Assembly: GCA_016297005.1 (NCBI GenBank)
Contig: JAEDHK010000003.1
Coordinates: forward strand, 140,439-204,438
DNA from: Clostridia bacterium
GTDB taxonomy: Bacteria; Bacillota; Clostridia; Christensenellales; DTU072
DNA length: 64,000 nt
Direction: 5' to 3'
Part shown: positions 36,190-45,807 of the stretch, in pieces
Layout of the letters: each line of letters starts with the position of its first letter
Position numbering within the stretch: the stretch's first letter is position 1
The notes under the pieces: generated by a model
What the model was told of the DNA's origin: nothing
What the model saw: the letters and a program-made list of their open reading frames with translations, nothing else
Databases searched by the model: none
Translations under genes and position numbers: made by a program

Positions 36190-36888
36190 TTATCCCAAGA
36201 AGTCGGCACAGGCTCTTTCGTATGCGGCAACAGGATCTACGGCTTGCGTGATCGGTCTTCCAACAACAATATAATCGGATCCCAAACTGCGTGCAATCGC
36301 CGGCGTCGTAACGCGCACCTGGTCTCCTTTTTCTCCATCGGCAAAGCGAATACCGGGCGTGACCGTCAAAAACGCGCTACCGCATTTTTCTTTTACTTTA
36401 CCCGCTTCGAGCGGCGAACAGACGACGCCGTCCAAACCGCTTTTTGCCGCAAGCATAGCGTATTCTTCCACCGTTTTTTCAAGTGAAAGACTCCCTTTCA
36501 ATTCCTCTTTCAATCTGTCTTCACCAATACTGGTAAGAAGAGTTACGGCGATCAGGAGCGGTCTTGTTCCGTCTGCTCTTGTTAAGCCTTCAACGGCGTA
36601 TTTCATCATTTCTGAGCCGCCGGATGCATGTAAATTACAGATATCAACGTCCAATTTTGACAAAGCAGCCATCGCTTTTTTGACGGTGTTGGGAATATCG
36701 TGCAGTTTCAGATCGAGGAATATCTTATGTCCTCTCTTCTTGATCTCTCTGACGATATCCGGTCCCTCGGCATAAAACAGTTCCATGCCGATCTTGACAA
36801 AGGGTTTTTTACCCGTAAACTTATCCAAAAACGCAAGCGTGTCTTCTTTATTTTTAAAGTCCAACGCAACGATTACGTCCTTAGCCAT
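36190..36888 (-). CDS. pyrF: orotidine-5'-phosphate decarboxylase
   Basis: 232 residues from the ATG at 36888, which has GGAGG 8 bases upstream (a GTG 9 bases before it is too close). The active-site block FLDLKLHDIPNTV supplies the Lys-Asp-Lys/Asp network; the phosphate-binding end is YIVVGRPITQA. Overlaps pyrD by 8 bases. Confidence 0.96.
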   Translation of the reverse strand: MAKDVIVALDFKNKEDTLAFLDKFTGKKPFVKIGMELFYAEGPDIVREIKKRGHKIFLDLKLHDIPNTVKKAMAALSKLDVDICNLHASGGSEMMKYAVEGLTRADGTRPLLIAVTLLTSIGEDRLKEELKGSLSLEKTVEEYAMLAAKSGLDGVVCSPLEAGKVKEKCGSAFLTVTPGIRFADGEKGDQVRVTTPAIARSLGSDYIVVGRPITQAVDPVAAYERACADFLG

Positions 36889-37798
36889 TTTTTGCACCTC
36901 CGATTATTTTTTTTAATGATGTAATACCATATCGTTCCATGACGGAAGGCAGGTCTTCCACAATTTTTTTGCAGACAAACGGGTCGACAAGGTTTGCCGC
37001 CCCCACTTCAACTGCCGTTGCGCCGGCAAGCATCAGTTCGATCACGTCTTCGGCGCTTTCAACGCCGCCCATGCCCACTACAGGTATGCTGACGGCCGAG
37101 GAGGCCTGATAGACCATTCTGACGGCTATCGGAAAGATAGCGCCGCCCGATAACCCTCCCGTTACGTTTTTCAAAACGGGAGCGCGCTTTTTCAGGTCAA
37201 TGCGCATACCAATAAGCGTATTGATAAGGCTAATACCGTCCGCGCCTCCGTCTTCGCATGCTTTCGCCATCCCGGCGATATCGGTAACGTTCGGCGATAA
37301 CTTGACGATAAGGGGCTTCTTTACTTTTTTCTTGACCGCTTCCGTAACTGTACGAACGCTTTCGCAACTTGTTCCGAAACTCATTCCGCCGCCGTGCACG
37401 TTGGGACAACTTACGTTGAGTTCTATCCAGCCGACCTGTTCGCAAGCAGAAAGCCTCTCGGATACCTCTACGTACTCTTCAACCGAAAAACCGCTCACGT
37501 TCGCCATAACAGGTTTATGAAATACTTTTTTCAAAAGGGTAAGTTCTTCCGAGATCACTTTTTCTACGCCCGGATTTTGAAGGCCGACGGCGTTGAGCAT
37601 TCCTGATTTACATTCTGCGATACGTGGAGTCGGATTGCCGAAACGCGGTTCGCGCGTCGTTCCTTTAAAAGAAAACGTTCCGAGAATATTGATATCGTAC
37701 AACTCGGCAAATTCGTATCCGTAACCGAACGTCCCGCTTGCCGGGATAACGGGGTTATCCAACGTAATTCCGCACAGATCAACTTTCGTGTTTACCAT
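36881..37798 (-). CDS. pyrD: dihydroorotate dehydrogenase, NAD-dependent catalytic subunit (PyrDB)
   Basis: 305 residues. Catalytic Cys in ELNVSCPNVHGGG, FMN-binding NAVGLQNPG and VVGMGGVESAEDV. The adjacent pyrK identifies it as the class 1B heterotetrameric enzyme that passes electrons to NAD. Overlaps pyrK by 7 bases and pyrF by 8. Confidence 0.96.
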   Translation of the reverse strand: MVNTKVDLCGITLDNPVIPASGTFGYGYEFAELYDINILGTFSFKGTTREPRFGNPTPRIAECKSGMLNAVGLQNPGVEKVISEELTLLKKVFHKPVMANVSGFSVEEYVEVSERLSACEQVGWIELNVSCPNVHGGGMSFGTSCESVRTVTEAVKKKVKKPLIVKLSPNVTDIAGMAKACEDGGADGISLINTLIGMRIDLKKRAPVLKNVTGGLSGGAIFPIAVRMVYQASSAVSIPVVGMGGVESAEDVIELMLAGATAVEVGAANLVDPFVCKKIVEDLPSVMERYGITSLKKIIGGAKNG

Positions 37799-38523
37799 AA
37801 AATTTCCTCCTTATAGAGAACGGGACCGTCTTTGCATATTCTTTTATAGCCGGTAATCGTCTTACACGAGCAACCCATGCAAGCGCCGAAGCCGCATCCC
37901 ATTCTTTCTTCAAAGCTGAACTGTCCGCTCGTTTTCGACGCATGGTACACCGCTTTCAACATCGGTTCCGGACCGCAAGCATAGACATAGGAATAATCGA
38001 GATCTTTTATAGCGTCGGTCACAAAACCTCTGACGCCTGCGCTTCCGTCCGCCGTCGCAATCACAACCTTCGCTCCCGTTTTCAAAAACTCTTCCTCAAA
38101 AAAGATTTCTTTTTTCGTATTGAATCCGAGTATGACGGTGGGCTTTTTTTTCTCGGCAATCAATCTCTTTGCGAGCATATACATAGGGGGTGTTCCGACG
38201 CCGCCGCCGACTAGCAACGGTTTTTCGCCGCTCATCTTTGTGTCGTAACCGTTCCCCAGATCGGAAAGGACGTCTAATTTTTTACCGACTTTCAATTCAG
38301 AAAAAGCTTTCGTCCCCTCTCCGACTACTTTATAGATCACGGTAACAGAATTCTCGTCAGAATCGCACACAGACAATGGACGGCGAAGGAAAAAACCGTC
38401 AATCTTAATATTAACAAACCGACCGGGCACGATAACTCCCGCGTTATGACCTGTCAGCACCGCTTTATAGACGTTTTCCGTCAAAGGAATGTTTTCCGAT
38501 AGTATTACTGTGGTATTCTTCAT
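37792..38523 (-). CDS. pyrK: dihydroorotate dehydrogenase electron-transfer subunit
   Basis: 243 residues. FAD domain (FFLRRPLSVCD), NAD-binding VGGGVGTPPMYMLAKRL and CGPEPMLKA, and the C-terminal [2Fe-2S] ligands in MGCGFGACMGCSCK plus a later Cys. Three bases after carB. Confidence 0.95.
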   Translation of the reverse strand: MKNTTVILSENIPLTENVYKAVLTGHNAGVIVPGRFVNIKIDGFFLRRPLSVCDSDENSVTVIYKVVGEGTKAFSELKVGKKLDVLSDLGNGYDTKMSGEKPLLVGGGVGTPPMYMLAKRLIAEKKKPTVILGFNTKKEIFFEEEFLKTGAKVVIATADGSAGVRGFVTDAIKDLDYSYVYACGPEPMLKAVYHASKTSGQFSFEERMGCGFGACMGCSCKTITGYKRICKDGPVLYKEEILW

Positions 38524-38526
38524 GAT

Positions 38527-41500
38527 TTACGCGTCAATAGTGGATATTTTAAGAGTTGTTTCGTCCAGAACGTCCAACAAGACGCGAACGGTGTCCAGCG
38601 AAGTAAACATCGTAACGTTGTTTTCCGTCGCGCACTTTCTGATCTTGTAGCCGTCGCTGATCGTACCTGCCGAATTGATATCGCGTGTATTGACGATGTA
38701 AGCAAGATGTCCGCTACGTATGGCTTCCGTGATCTCGTCGCTTCCATCTTTCAGTTTTTTCAGTACGTGCGTACGAATACCGTTGGCCTTCAAAAATTCA
38801 GCCGTTCCTTTGGTCGCCTGGATATTGAAACCAAGATCGTAAAAACGACGTATCAAGGGCAGCGCTTCTTGCTTGTCGGCGTCACTGATGGTAGCAAAGA
38901 CCGTGCCGTAGTTTTGTAACTTCATGCCCGACGCTTGCAAAGCCTTGTACAATGCGCGGTTCAACTTGTCGTCGTATCCTATCGCTTCTCCCGTGGACTT
39001 CATTTCAGGAGACAGGTAGGCGTCGAGTCCGCGAATCTTGTTAAAAGAGAAAACGGGGACCTTAACGTACCATCTCTTTTTCTCTGTGGGATAGATATCA
39101 AATATGCCCTGTTCTTTGAGCGACTTACCTAAAATGACCTCCGTTGCAATGTCGGCCAGGCTATATCCGGTTGCCTTCGAAAGGAACGGTACGGTACGGG
39201 AAGAACGAGGGTTTACCTCAATAATAAAGACCTTATCGTCCTTATCGACAATAAACTGAATGTTAAATAAACCTTTAATACCGATACCCAATCCAAGCTT
39301 TTTGGCATACTGAAGAATGGTTCCTTTAACTTTGTCCGGAATACTGAAAGACGGGTATACGCTAATGGAATCGCCGGAATGAATCCCCGTTCTTTCAACG
39401 AGTTCCATAATGCCGGGCACAAAGACGTCTCTGCCGTCGCAGATGGCGTCCACTTCCACTTCTTTACCCTGAATATACTTGTCTACAAGAACCGGCTTAT
39501 CTTCGTCGATCTCAACGGCGGTTTTCAGATAGTGCCTTAATTGTTCCTGATTCGCGACAATCTGCATTGCTCTCCCTCCGAGAACAAAGCTGGGACGGAC
39601 AAGCACGGGATAACCGATCTCTTCCGCCACTCTTAAACCGTCTTCGATCTTGGTAACGGCGCATCCTTTCGGTTGCGGGATGTCCAGCTTTTCAAGAATC
39701 TTCTCAAAAGCGTCGCGGTTTTCCGCCCGTTCGATCGCTTCGCAATCGGTACCGATTATTTTTACGCCCATCTTCATAAGAGGCTCCGCCAGGTTGATTG
39801 CGGTCTGCCCGCCAAGGGAGGCAATAACGCCCTGCGGCTTTTCGAAGTCGATAATGTTCATAACGTCTTCGGGCGTCAGGGGCTCGAAGTATAGTTTGTC
39901 GGCCGTCGTGTAGTCCGTAGAAACGGTCTCCGGATTATTATTGATTATAATGGCTTCATAGCCGGACTTCTTGATCGTGGAAACAGCGTGAACTGTGGAA
40001 TAGTCGAATTCAACGCCCTGTCCGATACGTATGGGTCCCGCACCCAAAGCGACCGTTTTCGTTTTGTTTGTCAAAATCGAATCGTTTTTACCCGTATACG
40101 AAGAATAAAAATAAGGAATATAAGCTCCCGCATGTAAAGTATCTACCATGCGGAACACGGGAACGATATCGTTTTCTTTACGAAAATTTCTTACCTCGAT
40201 CTCTTTCTTATTCCAGAGTTTCGCAACGTAAGCGTCCGAAAAACCGATTATCTTGGCTCCGAGAAGAGCCTTCGCGTCCATGGGTTTTTCTTTCAATATG
40301 TTTTCCATGTCCACCACTATTCTCTTCACGCATTCGAGGAACAGAGGCGTAATCATCGTTACCTTAAACACTTCGTCGATGGTTGCGCCCACTCTGAAAA
40401 GTTGAGCGATGGCAAAAATATTATCCGAGCGGAATTCTTTTACGTAATCCAGAAGTTCTTCTTTACTCTTTCCATCGAATTTTGCCATATAAAGATGGTT
40501 AACGCCGATCTCCAGACTACGAACCGATTTCAACATACATTCGTCAAGATTGGATCCGATCCCCATGACTTCGCCCGTCGCTTTCATTTGCGTTCCGAGT
40601 AGGTTGGGAGCGTCGGTAAACTTATCAAACGGGAACCGGGGGAATTTTGCCACAACGTAGTCAAGCGAAGGTTCTTTTGCGGCGGTGGTACCTGCAAGGG
40701 GTATTTCGTCCAAGGTCATACCGACGGCGATCTTTGCCGTAACTCTCGCAATGGGATATCCGCTTGCCTTGCTGGCCAGCGCCGAAGAACGTGATACGCG
40801 CGGATTTACCTCGATCAAAAAGTATTCGCTCGAATTAGGATTGAGCGCGAATTGCACGTTGCACCCGCCCTCGATCTTTAAAGCTCTGATGATCTTTATC
40901 GCGCTGTCGTTGAGCATTTTCAGATCGTGATCGTTCAGCGACATGATGGGGGCGACAACGATGGAGTCTCCCGTATGCACGCCGACCGGATCGACGTTTT
41001 CCATACCGCAGATGGTAATGGCCTTGTCGGTGGAGTCGCGCATAACTTCAAACTCGATCTCTTTATATCCCTTCACGCTCTTTTCGACGAGTACCTGATG
41101 TACGGGAGAGAGCTTAAAGCCGTTCATTCCGATCTTAATTAATTCTTCTTCATTTTCGGCAAAGCCGCCACCCGTTCCGCCCAAAGTAAAGGCCGGTCTC
41201 AAAACAACGGGGTACCCTATCCTTTTTGCGGCGTTTTTAGCTTCTTCGATGCTATACGTTATTTCGGAAGGAATGACCGGCTCCCCGATTTTTTGACACA
41301 GCTCTTTAAACAGTTCTCTGTCTTCGGCCTGTTCGATACTCTTACTGCTCGTCCCGAGCAATTCGACCTCGCATTCCTTTAATACACCCTTCTTATCCAG
41401 TTGCATCGCAAGGTTCAACCCGGTCTGTCCGCCGATACCCGGGACAATGGCGTCCGGACGCTCGTAACGAAGGATTTTTGCGATATATTCCAACGTGAGA

Positions 41501-41703
41501 GGCTCCATATATACTTTATCGGCGATTACCGTATCCGTCATTATGGTCGCGGGGTTAGAGTTAACCAGAACGACCTCGTATCCTTCTTCTCTGAGAGCAA
41601 GACACGCTTGGGTGCCGGCATAATCGAATTCTGCCGCCTGTCCGATGACGATGGGTCCAGAACCGATAATCAAAATCTTTTTAAGATCCTTTCTTTTTGT
41701 CAT
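38527..41703 (-). CDS. carB: carbamoyl-phosphate synthase large subunit
   Basis: 1,058 residues, full length. Two homologous ATP-grasp halves (first IIGSGPIVIGQAAEFDYAG, second ALGAGPIRIGQGVEFDYS) and a C-terminal MGS-like allosteric domain ending in a region with HLAYIVNTRDIN. ATG at 41703 chosen for GGAGG 5 bases before; the frame extends to 41892 but overlaps pyrC. The small subunit gene carA, commonly adjacent, is absent from this window. Confidence 0.97.
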   Translation of the reverse strand: MTKRKDLKKILIIGSGPIVIGQAAEFDYAGTQACLALREEGYEVVLVNSNPATIMTDTVIADKVYMEPLTLEYIAKILRYERPDAIVPGIGGQTGLNLAMQLDKKGVLKECEVELLGTSSKSIEQAEDRELFKELCQKIGEPVIPSEITYSIEEAKNAAKRIGYPVVLRPAFTLGGTGGGFAENEEELIKIGMNGFKLSPVHQVLVEKSVKGYKEIEFEVMRDSTDKAITICGMENVDPVGVHTGDSIVVAPIMSLNDHDLKMLNDSAIKIIRALKIEGGCNVQFALNPNSSEYFLIEVNPRVSRSSALASKASGYPIARVTAKIAVGMTLDEIPLAGTTAAKEPSLDYVVAKFPRFPFDKFTDAPNLLGTQMKATGEVMGIGSNLDECMLKSVRSLEIGVNHLYMAKFDGKSKEELLDYVKEFRSDNIFAIAQLFRVGATIDEVFKVTMITPLFLECVKRIVVDMENILKEKPMDAKALLGAKIIGFSDAYVAKLWNKKEIEVRNFRKENDIVPVFRMVDTLHAGAYIPYFYSSYTGKNDSILTNKTKTVALGAGPIRIGQGVEFDYSTVHAVSTIKKSGYEAIIINNNPETVSTDYTTADKLYFEPLTPEDVMNIIDFEKPQGVIASLGGQTAINLAEPLMKMGVKIIGTDCEAIERAENRDAFEKILEKLDIPQPKGCAVTKIEDGLRVAEEIGYPVLVRPSFVLGGRAMQIVANQEQLRHYLKTAVEIDEDKPVLVDKYIQGKEVEVDAICDGRDVFVPGIMELVERTGIHSGDSISVYPSFSIPDKVKGTILQYAKKLGLGIGIKGLFNIQFIVDKDDKVFIIEVNPRSSRTVPFLSKATGYSLADIATEVILGKSLKEQGIFDIYPTEKKRWYVKVPVFSFNKIRGLDAYLSPEMKSTGEAIGYDDKLNRALYKALQASGMKLQNYGTVFATISDADKQEALPLIRRFYDLGFNIQATKGTAEFLKANGIRTHVLKKLKDGSDEITEAIRSGHLAYIVNTRDINSAGTISDGYKIRKCATENNVTMFTSLDTVRVLLDVLDETTLKISTIDA

Positions 41704-41752
41704 AACTGCCTCCGTATTTATATTCCCGGTTTGTCTTCCGGATTGTTTTTTA

Positions 41753-43006
41753 TTATTTATCCTGCCAAACGATCTTACCGTTAAAGACCGTAAATTTATT
41801 TTTCCCGAACACCGTTCTCCCTGCAAAAGGCGTGCTTCTTCCTTTCGATAAAAAGTCCTCGGGATCGATAACGTATTTTTCTTTGAGATCATATACGCAA
41901 AAGTCTGCCGGACTTCCGACGGAAAGCCCTGATTGCAGGCCGAACCTGCGCGCAGGAGCGGAAGTCATCGTTTCCAGAAGCCTCTCCAAAGAAACAAGGT
42001 TCTTTTTGACAAGTTCCGTATACAAAATAGGAAAGGCCGTTTCCAATCCGACCACACCCATCAGACTCTTTTCCAATCCTTTGGATTTTTCTTCTTGTGA
42101 ATGGGGAGCGTGATCGGTCGCTATCATATCGATCGTACCGTCCTGAATCCCATCGATAAGGGCTTGTCTGTCTTCCGAAGAGCGAAGGGGTGGATTCATC
42201 TTGAATCTTCCTTCTTCCTGCAAGTCATTTTCGTCCAGCACAAGATAATGGGGCGCGGTCTCGCACGTGACGTCCGCTCCTCTTTTTTTGGCTTGTCTTA
42301 TGATCTCCACGCTTTCTTTGGTAGATACGTGGCAAACGTGATAGGGGCAACCGATTTTTTCGGCTAAGGCGACGTCTCGTTCGATCTGTTTCCATTCGCT
42401 TGCGGAACAGATCCCCCTGTGTCCGCGGCTTGCCGCATACGTTCCGTCGTGGATGTATCCGCCGCGCAATAAAGAGTTGTCTTCGCAATGCGCGCATATT
42501 ACTTTTTTCAGCGATTTTGCCTTTTTCATGGCTTCCGCCATCATCTCTTCGCTTTGAATGCCGCGACCGTCGTCTGAAAAAGCGCAAACAAGATCCGCAA
42601 TCTCTTCCATATCGCTGAGCTCTTCGCCTTTTTCTCCCTTAGTGATAGCTCCGTACGGAATCACGCGTATTACCGCGTCGCGTTCGATAATATTTTGTTG
42701 AACGGCCAGATGAACGCTATTATCCGGACAAGGATCAAGGTTCGGCATGGAAAACACGGTAGTATACCCACCGCGAGCCGCGGCCGATGTTCCGCTACTG
42801 ATCGTCTCTTTATAAAAAAAACCCGGTTCCCTCAAATGCGTATGCACATCGATGAAACCGGGAAAAATAAAATATCCGCTAACGTCGGTAACCTCTTCTC
42901 CGACGACTAAATCCGGAGCTAATGAAATAATCCTGCCTTGTTCTGTTCTTACGTTCGTTTTCTGAAATTTTCCGTCGACAAAAACGTCGCCTCCGGTAAA
43001 GAGCAT
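41753..43006 (-). CDS. pyrC: dihydroorotase
   Basis: 417 residues. Amidohydrolase closing the dihydroorotate ring. Metal site DVHTHLREPGF, FSMPNLDPCPD, AHCEDNSLL, CHVSTKESVEI and MIATDHAPHSQEEK are the type I (PyrC/AllB-like) marks. First gene of the pyr operon, 49 bases before carB, with GGAGG before the ATG. Confidence 0.95.
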   Translation of the reverse strand: MLFTGGDVFVDGKFQKTNVRTEQGRIISLAPDLVVGEEVTDVSGYFIFPGFIDVHTHLREPGFFYKETISSGTSAAARGGYTTVFSMPNLDPCPDNSVHLAVQQNIIERDAVIRVIPYGAITKGEKGEELSDMEEIADLVCAFSDDGRGIQSEEMMAEAMKKAKSLKKVICAHCEDNSLLRGGYIHDGTYAASRGHRGICSASEWKQIERDVALAEKIGCPYHVCHVSTKESVEIIRQAKKRGADVTCETAPHYLVLDENDLQEEGRFKMNPPLRSSEDRQALIDGIQDGTIDMIATDHAPHSQEEKSKGLEKSLMGVVGLETAFPILYTELVKKNLVSLERLLETMTSAPARRFGLQSGLSVGSPADFCVYDLKEKYVIDPEDFLSKGRSTPFAGRTVFGKNKFTVFNGKIVWQDK

Positions 43007-43030
43007 CTCTTTTCCTCCGAAATTTTTTCT

Positions 43031-43060
43031 ATTATATCACACGCACATTTTTCTTAGCAA
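43031..43060 (-). promoter_or_regulatory. promoter of the pyr operon
   Basis: Minus-strand TTGCTA (43055-43060), 18 bases, TATAAT (43031-43036), about 25 bases before the pyrC ATG. The leader is too short for a PyrR-type attenuator, so control must differ from Bacillus (inference). Confidence 0.65.
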
Positions 43061-43187
43061 GCGAAAAATACAATTCCGTAAAAATACTTTTGTTTTTTTA
43101 CTGATCTTTCAACGGCGCGGCTTTCGGTAATATTTTATGAGAACTATAGTTTTGTCCTTATCATAAGAATCAATAATAACATTTACA

Positions 43188-43216
43188 TTGCATTCGCCCG
43201 ATCAAAGTGATATATT
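43188..43216 (+). promoter_or_regulatory. promoter of the radical SAM gene
   Basis: TTGCAT (43188-43193), 17 bases, TATATT (43211-43216), 21 bases before the ATG. Confidence 0.7.
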
Positions 43217-43237
43217 AAATACCGTCAGGAAAAACAA

Positions 43238-44092
43238 ATGGAAAACCTCTGTCAATTATGCCCCCATCGTTGCAAAGTAAACAGAAAGATTTCTTTCGGT
43301 CGTTGTCGCGCGGGGATCGAAATGAAGATCTGCCGTATCGGCGCACATTTTTATGAAGAGCCGGAGATCAGCGGGACAAATGGGAGCGGAACCGTCTTTT
43401 TCAGCGGCTGTTCATTGAATTGCGAGTTTTGCCAAAATTATCAGATCAGCAAAAGCTACGTCGGAAAGACCTACACACCTGCTGATCTTGCCGAAGAATT
43501 TAAAAAAATCGAACAAGCAGGAATGCATAATATCAATCTTGTCACGCCCACTCATTTTTCAGATAAAATACGCCTTGCCCTCGATATCTACCGCCCTTCC
43601 ATCCCAATCGTTTATAACACGTCCGGCTATGAACTCCCGGAGGTTATCGAACGGATGAATGATTACGTGGACGTGTATTTAACCGACTTCAAATACGCCG
43701 ATAACCGGACGGCATACCGTTTTTCCGGGATCAATGACTATTTCGATTATTGTCTCGAAGCAACGAAGACCATGGTAAAAAGTAAACCTCTCGTATATAA
43801 AGACGGCTTACTGAAACAAGGCGTGATCATCCGACACCTGATTCTTCCCGGTCAACTGGACAACACGTATGCCGTCATCGACGCGTATAAAAAATATTTT
43901 CACCCCGCCGCAAAACTCAGCGTTATGTCGCAGTTTACGCCCGCCTATCGTTCTACGATACAAAGAACGTTGAAGCCCCTCGAAAATAAACTCGTTATCA
44001 ATTATTTATTAAAAAACGGCGTCGACGACTGTTACGTTCAGGAACTCTCGTCCGTCGGCGAACAATACGTCCCGCCCTTTCAGACGGACTGA
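43238..44092 (+). CDS. radical SAM protein, PflX-like (COG1313)
   Basis: 284 residues. An N-terminal Cys motif (CQLCPHRCKVNR) is followed by the radical SAM cluster motif C-x3-C-x2-C in FFSGCSLNCEFCQNYQI. The rest is a partial TIM barrel with VYLTDFKYAD and LILPGQLDN. The family is related to pyruvate formate-lyase activases but its target is unknown, and no glycyl-radical enzyme is nearby. Its 3' end overlaps the convergent small gene by 13 bases. Confidence 0.88.
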   Translation: MENLCQLCPHRCKVNRKISFGRCRAGIEMKICRIGAHFYEEPEISGTNGSGTVFFSGCSLNCEFCQNYQISKSYVGKTYTPADLAEEFKKIEQAGMHNINLVTPTHFSDKIRLALDIYRPSIPIVYNTSGYELPEVIERMNDYVDVYLTDFKYADNRTAYRFSGINDYFDYCLEATKTMVKSKPLVYKDGLLKQGVIIRHLILPGQLDNTYAVIDAYKKYFHPAAKLSVMSQFTPAYRSTIQRTLKPLENKLVINYLLKNGVDDCYVQELSSVGEQYVPPFQTD

Positions 44093-44340
44093 TCCTTCTT
44101 TTCGGCCAAAATTTTCAACAAGGCGAGCACGTCGTTCCCGCCGAATTCTCTGATCGACTCGGTGCCGGACGTTTCGGACGTTTTGCCTCCGTTTCTTCCC
44201 GAAAGCATGGTCAATGCGAGAAGCGTCATCGGATCAACGGCCGAAGACTGCTTTTTCAATACTTCCGTCAGCACGCCGGTCATATCTCCCTTTCCGTTCA
44301 TCAGAAACGGAAGAAGCAATAACAGCATATTGTTATTCAT
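44080..44340 (-). CDS. small protein of unknown function
   Basis: 86 residues: a short hydrophobic N-terminus (MNNNMLLLLLPFL), a Gly/Ser/Thr-rich middle and a helical acidic/basic C-terminus. An AGAGGT ribosome site lies before the ATG, one base after the preceding stop. Paired with the 82-residue gene upstream; codon use resembles neighbours. I do not recognise a family. Confidence 0.65.
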   Translation of the reverse strand: MNNNMLLLLLPFLMNGKGDMTGVLTEVLKKQSSAVDPMTLLALTMLSGRNGGKTSETSGTESIREFGGNDVLALLKILAEKKDQSV

Positions 44341-44341
44341 T

Positions 44342-44590
44342 TTACCTCTTTAATTGCATAATGATATTTCTCATCTTTTCCTTTTGTTCCGGCGTCAGAT
44401 AAGGTTCCGCATTGCGATAAAAAGAGTCCAGTTCTTCGTTGCTTACGCCCGAAGAATTTGCCACGCGAAATAATTCTTGCATAAGTTGTTCTTCACTCAT
44501 GGATGTATATTTCCCCAGATCGATCTCTTGCGCCGCTTTTTTATTGTTTTTTTCCCGTTCTTTTCTTCTTATATATTCCCCAACGTCCAT
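44342..44590 (-). CDS. small charged helical protein of unknown function
   Basis: 82 residues from the ATG at 44590, which has GGGAGG 5 bases before; an upstream in-frame ATG at 44611 lacks a ribosome site. Highly charged and probably helical, with EEQLMQELFRVAN and EQKEKMRNIIMQLKR. Sits between the desulfurase and the 86-residue gene. Not recognised. Confidence 0.65.
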   Translation of the reverse strand: MDVGEYIRRKEREKNNKKAAQEIDLGKYTSMSEEQLMQELFRVANSSGVSNEELDSFYRNAEPYLTPEQKEKMRNIIMQLKR

Positions 44591-44611
44591 ATTTCCCTCC
44601 CGGTATGCCAT

Positions 44612-45727
44612 TTATATGCGATCTTCTTTGGTTGCGTTCACGTTGCGACATATTCTTTTAAAAGCGTAGTAAACGTAAAAAACCTGCAAGATGTTATTGT
44701 TTCTTCCGAAACTGATACGTATCGCGCCCTCCGGCAAGGTTCCTAGTTTTTTATGCATGAGGGGCGCGCAGTGCAATCCGCTCCTTACGTATATGCCGTA
44801 ATTTTGTGAAAGCAAGTCCGCGACCTCGCTCGCTTGCCTTCCTTTTACGTTGCACAAAACAATACCGTTCTGACAGGAATAGACGACGACTGTCTTTTCT
44901 TTCGATAGTAAATTACATAATAGATATGCACATCTGTTTTCTTTCGCCGCGAACCGATTTTTGCGCCGAAAAACGTATTCGATCGCTTTGCCCAGAGCGA
45001 TAATTCCCGGTCCGTTCAACGTACCGGCTTCCATTCCCTCGGGGATATCGTTCGGCACGTCTATCTCCGGGCCGGAGCTTCCCGTTCCTCCGGTCGTCAA
45101 CGGTTCGAGAACTATCCCTCTTCTTACGATCAAAAAACCTGTTCCCTGTACGCCGAGAAGAGACTTGTGACCGCTGGTTGCGAACATATCCGCGTTCTTT
45201 AAGTCGATATCCGTTTTGCCCGCGCTCTGCGCACCGTCCACAACGATCAGCGCGTCCGACTTTTTACGCACGACGGAGCATATCTCTTCGACCGGATTTT
45301 TCTTTCCCGTTACGTTCGATACGGATCCTATAACGACCATTCCCGTTCCCTGATCTACCGCTTTTGAAATCGCTTCGACGCTCGGATCGACAATAACCAG
45401 ATCGATCTTTCCTTGCATGGACATACGCTTCAAGGGGCGCAAAACAGAATTATGCTCCGCGGTCGTGGTAACGACTTTTTTATGCTTTAATCTGGCGTTA
45501 AAAGCAAGGTTTAACGCCTCCGTGCAGTTCTTGGTAAAAACGACGTCCCCATCCATGAAACGTTCACGGATGACGTTCCGCACTTCTTCGATCTTCAATG
45601 CGGCGGCCATCGCAGCGCGGTGTCCGGCTCTTCCGGGGTTTGCAGCCAGCATCGTTTCTTTCCATAACGCAAAGTATACGCAAAGCGGTTTTCTTCTTGA
45701 CGTCGCGGCGTTATCCAAATATATCAT
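44612..45727 (-). CDS. cysteine desulfurase-like class V aminotransferase
   Basis: 371 residues. IYLDNAATSRRKP at the N-terminus, PLP-Lys in FATSGHKSLLGVQGTG, and a catalytic-Cys region RSGLHCAPLMHKKLGT that matches group II (SufS/CsdA-like) enzymes and the TIGR01977-type subfamily. No suf genes nearby. A strong GGAGGAGG ribosome site precedes the ATG. It is divergent from a DUF3343 gene, a pairing seen with selenium/sulfur-handling genes. Confidence 0.88.
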   Translation of the reverse strand: MIYLDNAATSRRKPLCVYFALWKETMLAANPGRAGHRAAMAAALKIEEVRNVIRERFMDGDVVFTKNCTEALNLAFNARLKHKKVVTTTAEHNSVLRPLKRMSMQGKIDLVIVDPSVEAISKAVDQGTGMVVIGSVSNVTGKKNPVEEICSVVRKKSDALIVVDGAQSAGKTDIDLKNADMFATSGHKSLLGVQGTGFLIVRRGIVLEPLTTGGTGSSGPEIDVPNDIPEGMEAGTLNGPGIIALGKAIEYVFRRKNRFAAKENRCAYLLCNLLSKEKTVVVYSCQNGIVLCNVKGRQASEVADLLSQNYGIYVRSGLHCAPLMHKKLGTLPEGAIRISFGRNNNILQVFYVYYAFKRICRNVNATKEDRI

Positions 45728-45807
45728 ATATCCTCCTCCGGAAACGTTTTCGATTCTTTACGAATATATTGTATTAGCCATAAAACGCATTTATTCAAAG
45801 GAGAAAC

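Noticed and set aside
41704..41892. 63-residue N-terminal extension of CarB
   Set aside because: Overlaps pyrC, and the ATG at 41703 has a perfect ribosome site and matches the family start.
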